From Cytophagales bacterium (lineage in GTDB: Bacteria > Bacteroidota > Bacteroidia > Cytophagales > Cyclobacteriaceae): a stretch of 8,695 nucleotides of DNA. The DNA is taken from positions 1 to 8,695 of the forward strand of contig JAJCYK010000576.1 in the NCBI GenBank assembly GCA_029262935.1. The letters are read 5' to 3'. Below the pieces are notes generated by a model. That model was not told where the DNA came from, made no database searches, and saw nothing but the letters and a program-made list of their open reading frames with translations. The position numbers were made by a program, and so were the translations under genes. How positions within the stretch are numbered: position 1 is the stretch's first letter; each line of letters begins with the position of its first letter. Positions 6,201 through 8,695 of this stretch are shown here, piece after piece.

Positions 6201-8149
6201 ATATTTACCATACCACTCTGACCCATAGGATCAAACATACTAGTAGACACTCCAGGTCCGCTAAAAGAGAACGTACCGCCCCCAATGTCTGCTGATACCA
6301 TAGTCAACAAATCGTAGGGGCTATCAGCATCACAAACAGGTGTTACTGGAGTTAATGTTAATACTGGTGTGGGCTCTACAACAATAACCATGGTTTCTAT
6401 TACAGTGCAGCTTCCTAGCACATAGGAAACGTCAATATTGGTTGGGCCGTTTTGATTGAAAGGGTCAAAAGTTGTACCGCCCACAGGAACTCCTGGTCCG
6501 CTAAAAGAGAACACCCCACCAACTAAATCTGCACTTACCATAGTGGTCAAGTCTTGTAAACCTGCATTAGCACAAATAGGAGTAACTGGCGTCAAGGTAA
6601 GTGTTGGCATTTCTTCCACGTCTATTACCAATATGCCGGTCACAGCACATGTTCCTAAGGTGTAGGTCACATCGATGTTTACAGTGCTACCGCCAGAATT
6701 TATAGGGTCAAATGAAGATCCTGTAACGTCCGGTCCTGAAAAAGTCAGTGTGCCACCGGCAGGTGTGGGCGTAACCATAGTAGTGAGATCCTGAATCCCG
6801 GCATTCGTACAAAGCGGGCTAATAGGGTTCAAGCTAAGGGTTGGTAGTGCATCCACGTCAATAAACATGGTGTCAATCACTGTACAAGCACCCAAGACAT
6901 AGGTCACCTCAATAGTGGCCGTGGTTCCGCCCAACGAACCAGGGTTGAAATTGGTGCCTGAAACACCGTCACCGGCAAAACTAAATGCTCCTCCTGGAGG
7001 GGCAGCACTTACCATGGTCAGTAAATCTTGAAGTCCAGAATCAGCACAGAGTGGTGTCGTGGGTGTCAAGGTAAGCACCGGCGCCTGTTCCACCGTCATT
7101 ACCAAAACACCGGTTTCAGTACAGGTTCCATTGGTCCATTGCACGTTAATATTAATGGGGCCGGATAATCCGGTGGGATCAAAATTACTGCCAAAGGGGC
7201 CTGAAAAGGAAAAGGTACCCGGGGTGTTTGGGGTAGTCGAAACGATAGTGTTTAAGTCAATTATCCCCGTGTTGTCGCATACTGAAGTGGGTGGCAAGTT
7301 CAAAGTGGGCGGTTCCTGTACGGTTACATCTATGGTGTCAATGGTGGTACAATTTCCAAAAAGATAGGAAGCCTCTATTTGATAAACACCAGTAGGCAGA
7401 CCCGCGGGGTCGAAAAAGTCTCCCGTTACATTCGGACCTGTAAAGGTAAAGGTGCCGCCAATTAAATTTTCTATTATGAAGTTGTTCAAATCGATAGGGG
7501 CATCATTCTCACATAATGTGGTAGGGAAAGGAGTTACCACTGCTGCCCGTTCCACATCAAACGAAATAGCTCCTATGCTGAGAACCGAACATACTCCAAT
7601 ATCGTAGGTGACAATGATATCAAAAGGGCCGTTTATTCCTGCGGGATTGAAGAAGTTGCCGCTAACTGAACTTCCAGGACCACTAAAAGACCAAGTGCCT
7701 CCAGTAAATCCTGTAGTATCTACCAATTCTGCTAATGCTAACAAGTCTTGCGGTCCATCATTGCTACAAATGGTGACCGTGGGTTGGTTTAGTATTTGGG
7801 GCTGGTCTGTTGACAGATCCACTACTAAGCCGACCGGTGGCATATCTGGTGAAGTCAGGTAGGCAACATCTAAGAAATACGTGCCATCTGACAATCCCGT
7901 ATAATCAATAACATGAACAGTAGTGGTATCTCTTAAAGTGAAAGCCGGTCCGTTACTAGGACGAGCATTTAATATGAATACTATGGTCGGATCAGGGCTA
8001 CCCACCAACTCGAACTGGATTGATCCAGAGTTAGGCTGGGTACAAGTTGGGTTTACGAAACTATTCAGCTGTAAAGTTTGAGCATGCAATGATGTTACAG
8101 CACCAAGTCCCAACCATAATAACCAACAAATAAACGCTAATCGCTTCAT
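3236..8149 (-). CDS. Giant secreted repeat protein with T9SS type B sorting domain
   Basis: This 1637-residue protein is probably exported by Sec, carried over the outer membrane by the type IX system, and shown on the surface or released as an adhesin or gliding-related protein. The signal peptide is residues 1-23, with probable cleavage at LHA|Q. Next come a SprB-like domain (24-118), nine cysteine-pair repeats (about 121-829), four 91-residue repeats (831-1194), a PKD-like domain (about 1195-1266) and an Ig_7-like domain (about 1270-1352, with GTNLIWYTDAALT). Two SprB-like modules follow (about 1363-1455 and 1456-1550). The T9SS type B/gliding C-terminal domain is at 1554-1631: VFIPNVFTPNDDNINETF, SNRWGKIVYE, ADGTYFYRLEIDG, KGWVEI. 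A short tail WSGDGP follows. The mature protein is acidic and has only two lysines (1592 and 1626). Type B cargo usually needs a PorP/SprF-like partner, and none is adjacent. The ATG at 8147-8149 starts the only good signal peptide. The ligand is unknown. Confidence 0.9.
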   Translation of the reverse strand: MKRLAFICWLLWLGLGAVTSLHAQTLQLNSFVNPTCTQPNSGSIQFELVGSPDPTIVFILNARPSNGPAFTLRDTTTVHVIDYTGLSDGTYFLDVAYLTSPDMPPVGLVVDLSTDQPQILNQPTVTICSNDGPQDLLALAELVDTTGFTGGTWSFSGPGSSVSGNFFNPAGINGPFDIIVTYDIGVCSVLSIGAISFDVERAAVVTPFPTTLCENDAPIDLNNFIIENLIGGTFTFTGPNVTGDFFDPAGLPTGVYQIEASYLFGNCTTIDTIDVTVQEPPTLNLPPTSVCDNTGIIDLNTIVSTTPNTPGTFSFSGPFGSNFDPTGLSGPININVQWTNGTCTETGVLVMTVEQAPVLTLTPTTPLCADSGLQDLLTMVSAAPPGGAFSFAGDGVSGTNFNPGSLGGTTATIEVTYVLGACTVIDTMFIDVDALPTLSLNPISPLCTNAGIQDLTTMVTPTPAGGTLTFSGPDVTGSSFDPINSGGSTVNIDVTYTLGTCAVTGILVIDVEEMPTLTLTPVTPICANAGLQDLTTMVSADLVGGVFSFSGPGVPVGGTTFDPFNQNGPTNIDVSYVLGSCTVIETMVIVVEPTPVLTLTPVTPVCDADSPYDLLTMVSADIGGGTFSFSGPGVSTSMFDPMGQSGMVNILVTYQVGACTVVETMIIDVEQAPVLTLTPITPLCVNAGPQDITAWATANPAGGTFAFSGPGVDAIANTFDPAGLNGFVNINVQYDFGACIVNEIMTVDVQALPTLTFTPPAETCNDEGLLNLLTTLTVNPTGGTLSFSGPGVIGTDFNPSGLIGPIDIEVTYVLSTCTRIDTFQLNLNDAATVTAGPDQIVCETDDVLLNGTIGGGATSSIWTTTGTGLFDDNTSLNAVYTPSAMDRSIGSIILTLITNDPDGAGPCSVQSSSLTVTFNPAAVVNAGVDQIICQGDDVIVNGMISGAANNPMWITLGGGTFNDPTALNTTYFPDASDMIAGVVQLVLNTDDPDGAGGCPAGTDTLDITINQLPTVDAGLDQAIPAGDMINLSGSIGGSATSAIWSSNGTGVFDDVTSLTAVYTPSAADIIAGSVILILTTNDPDGAGPCTLQSDLMTILIVTGNTVIAGADQQLCEGDNVLLNGVVACIANGITWTTTGTGTFADMDALSTFYVPSAADITADSILMILNIDDPGSSLGCVPTADTLIVRINPTPMADAGADMTICQGDATQLTGTGGMTYLWSPAAGLDDATLQNPMASPMTSTTYLLTVTDSVGCTDTARVTVDVIITISPVAPSPMDICQDFVAPRLMATGTNLIWYTDAALTNQVATGPEYQPGPAELDVTSIGTTTFFVTQDVGCGPSMPAQVLVNVFDRNDAICNTLCPTVDFTATPVDVICFGDNTGAIELTNITGAGGSSPVLDVLLNGTTIGQTDQPLFTVPDLTAGDYDVTLQQTGVCTNLLTTTITVGQPLQPLQASVIDPVISLSDQATGSFTVVVVTASGTPPFEVSINLTIPAFPPQSTFIDFTPTSLNNTTGNHEVTFQDLYAGTYEIIARDAQGCLVVINQVLGFDETVFIPNVFTPNDDNINETFFVRNLPTNGSALIVSNRWGKIVYESSNYQNDWNGDDNADGTYFYRLEIDGEVFKGWVEIWSGDGP
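4568..5659 (-). repeat. Four tandem protein repeats with an exact 91-residue period
   Basis: This covers residues 831-1194 of the giant protein. Each unit has AGxDQ-x2-C-x-GDDVLLNG, an IW-TTTGTG-FDD block, LN-x-YTPSAxD, then LxTNDPDGAGPC. The tryptophans fall at 862, 953, 1044 and 1135. The closing cysteines fall at 907, 998, 1089 and 1180. Each step is exactly 91 residues (273 bases), so no insertion or deletion separates the units. First cysteines are 842, 933 and 1115; the third unit has proline at 1024 instead. C1206 of the following PKD-like domain keeps the same step. The acidic DPDGAG turn could bind calcium, but this is inference. Confidence 0.9.
5663..7789 (-). repeat. Nine tandem protein repeats of about 78 residues, with paired cysteines
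   Basis: This covers residues about 121-829 of the giant protein. Each unit runs roughly PxC-x4-GxQDLLTMV, then GGTFSFSGPGV, FDPxGL, GPxNIxVTYxxGxC, then TMxIDVEQAPxLTLTP. First cysteines are at 128, 213, 291, 368, 447, 526, 606, 684 and 764. Second cysteines are at 187, 267, 343, 422, 501, 581, 659, 739 and 817. The period is 77-85 residues and the within-unit gap 52-59, which suggests one disulfide per beta-sandwich unit. The DNA is well diverged between units. The best exact match noticed is GGTCCGCTAAAAGAGAAC (on the plus strand) at 6255-6272 and 6495-6512, exactly 240 bases or 80 codons apart. Confidence 0.9.
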
Positions 8150-8195
8150 ACTAGTCGAGATCCATCATTGATTATTGTGGGACAAAATTGCTATC

Positions 8196-8210
8196 TCCTG
8201 AGCGTCAGGA
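8196..8210. promoter_or_regulatory. Inverted repeat in the leader of the giant surface-protein gene
   Basis: TCCTGA-GCG-TCAGGA is a perfect 6-bp inverted repeat 46 bases upstream of the giant gene's ATG. There is no T-run next to it, so it is more likely an operator or a leader hairpin than a terminator. A CAAAGGATA block at 8239-8247 (TATCCTTTG on the minus strand) resembles a -7 element with one extra base and would put the dyad inside the leader. Confidence 0.35.
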
Positions 8211-8262
8211 TAATCATAATAGGTACATGATTTAGGGACAAAGGATACCGGTACTGAGGTGA

Positions 8263-8322
8263 TTGCGTAAATAACTAAAAAGTGTTGCGTAAACTTACTT
8301 TTCATAAAAATGGAAGTTGCGT
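8263..8322. repeat. Three TTGCGT direct repeats upstream of the giant gene
   Basis: TTGCGTAAA occurs at 8263-8271 and 8285-8293. GTTGCGT recurs at 8316-8322. The TTGCGT cores start at 8263, 8285 and 8317, so they are 22 and 32 bases apart, close to two and three helical turns. They could be binding sites for a regulator of the giant gene, but chance is not excluded for such short units. Confidence 0.3.
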
Positions 8323-8422
8323 GGCTACCGCGACAGTTGAGAATAGATCATCAAAAATGTTGAGAATATAGTCTTTTCTCTTCTAATGTTAAATATTCAA
8401 GAATTATATAAATAATACAATT

Positions 8423-8445
8423 AATTATAAGGATTTTTTATAATT
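8423..8445. repeat. AT-only inverted repeat
   Basis: AATTATAA, a 7-base loop GGATTTT and TTATAATT form a perfect 8-bp palindrome. It consists only of A and T within a very AT-rich stretch, so it would be a weak hairpin and may be a composition effect. Confidence 0.3.
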
Positions 8446-8515
8446 CAATTAGAATAAATACAATATTGAAGATGCGCCACCATCAATGTTTCAAATTCAT
8501 CGTTAGCTTAAGTAT

Positions 8516-8536
8516 AAAAAAGCACATATACTGTGC
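8516..8536 (-). terminator. Possible weak terminator reading leftward
   Basis: On the minus strand, GCACA-GTATA-TGTGC forms a 5-bp stem with a 5-base loop, followed directly by six T. It could end a minus-strand transcript that enters from the right of the window. The stem is short, and the same GCACA/TGTGC palindrome could instead be a protein-binding site. Confidence 0.35.
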
Positions 8537-8647
8537 ATAATTGGATAAAAACTTACACTGCCCTCGTTTATTTACCGCTTCATTTGAAACACGCTATTAC
8601 AGGTACCTTTTAGACTATTTTGCAGGTGATATTTCCTTTTATTTAAT

Positions 8648-8655
8648 TACCTTTG
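8648..8655 (+). promoter_or_regulatory. Candidate -7 element of a gene beyond the right edge
   Basis: TACCTTTG is a full match to TAnnTTTG. The nearest upstream TTG (8620-8622) is 25 bases away, slightly longer than usual. No start codon follows before the window ends, so the gene it would serve is not visible. Confidence 0.35.
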
Positions 8656-8695
8656 TGTTCTTGAAAATCTTATATCCTATTATTAAAAAAGCTTG

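Larger units (their letters stand above)
8150..8695. other. AT-rich intergenic region without a recognisable gene
   Basis: No reading frame with a plausible start, length and composition was seen on either strand in this 546-base stretch. It is AT-rich, most strongly at about 8380-8470. It holds the leader and promoter region of the giant gene and the small sites listed separately. No tRNA, known riboswitch or insertion-sequence end was recognised. The element at 8648-8655 suggests that a plus-strand gene starts beyond the right edge. Confidence 0.6.

Noticed and set aside
4568..7789. Repeats as a CRISPR array or a recombining DNA satellite
   Set aside because: The periodicity is at protein level (about 234 and 273 bases) and lies inside one intact reading frame. 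Units have diverged at DNA level, and there are no short identical repeats with unique spacers.
8150..8695. tRNA, riboswitch or insertion-sequence end in the right intergenic region
   Set aside because: No cloverleaf, known aptamer core, terminal inverted repeat or transposase remnant could be recognised.

Overview
The window looks like a chromosomal segment from a member of the Bacteroidota, probably a marine or free-living lineage; class and genus cannot be fixed from these genes. The evidence is a very large secreted protein ending in a gliding/type IX secretion (T9SS) type B sorting domain, a small PUR-like protein of the DUF3276 family, a short LuxC-type acyl-CoA reductase typical of Bacteroidota, weak Shine-Dalgarno sites, and several TAnnTTTG promoter -7 elements.

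Left part (1-1745). The N-terminal 63 codons of the translation-associated ATPase YchF run off the left edge on the minus strand. Upstream of it, also on the minus strand, is the DUF3276/PUR nucleic-acid-binding gene, which starts at GTG and is followed by a good intrinsic terminator. A DUF58/von Willebrand A gene is divergent from it on the plus strand, with no MoxR ATPase partner in view.

Middle part (1746-3239). The DUF58 gene converges on a 2[4Fe-4S] ferredoxin gene, with a GC-rich hairpin between the two. The ferredoxin is divergent from the acyl-CoA reductase. Their shared 107-bp spacer holds a good promoter for the ferredoxin, a weaker candidate for the reductase with abutting -7 elements, and a small dyad. 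The pairing suggests co-regulated redox/fatty-acyl metabolism, but this is inference.

Right part (3236-8149). More than half of the window is one minus-strand gene for a 1637-residue secreted, multidomain, repeat-built surface protein. In order it has a signal peptide, a SprB-like N-terminal domain, nine repeats of about 78 residues each with a spaced cysteine pair, four repeats with an exact 91-residue period, PKD/Ig-like and SprB-like modules, and a T9SS type B C-terminal domain. It has no lysine between residues 3 and 1591 and neither lysine nor arginine between 202 and 818. Its stop codon shares a CTAG palindrome with the stop of the converging acyl-CoA reductase gene.

The last 546 bases (8150-8695) hold no convincing gene. 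They are AT-rich and contain small palindromes, three TTGCGT units and a -7-like element pointing out of the window. No mobile element, CRISPR array, tRNA or rRNA was seen, and nothing here amounts to a clear new multi-gene system. The most unusual object is the lysine-free repeat protein.
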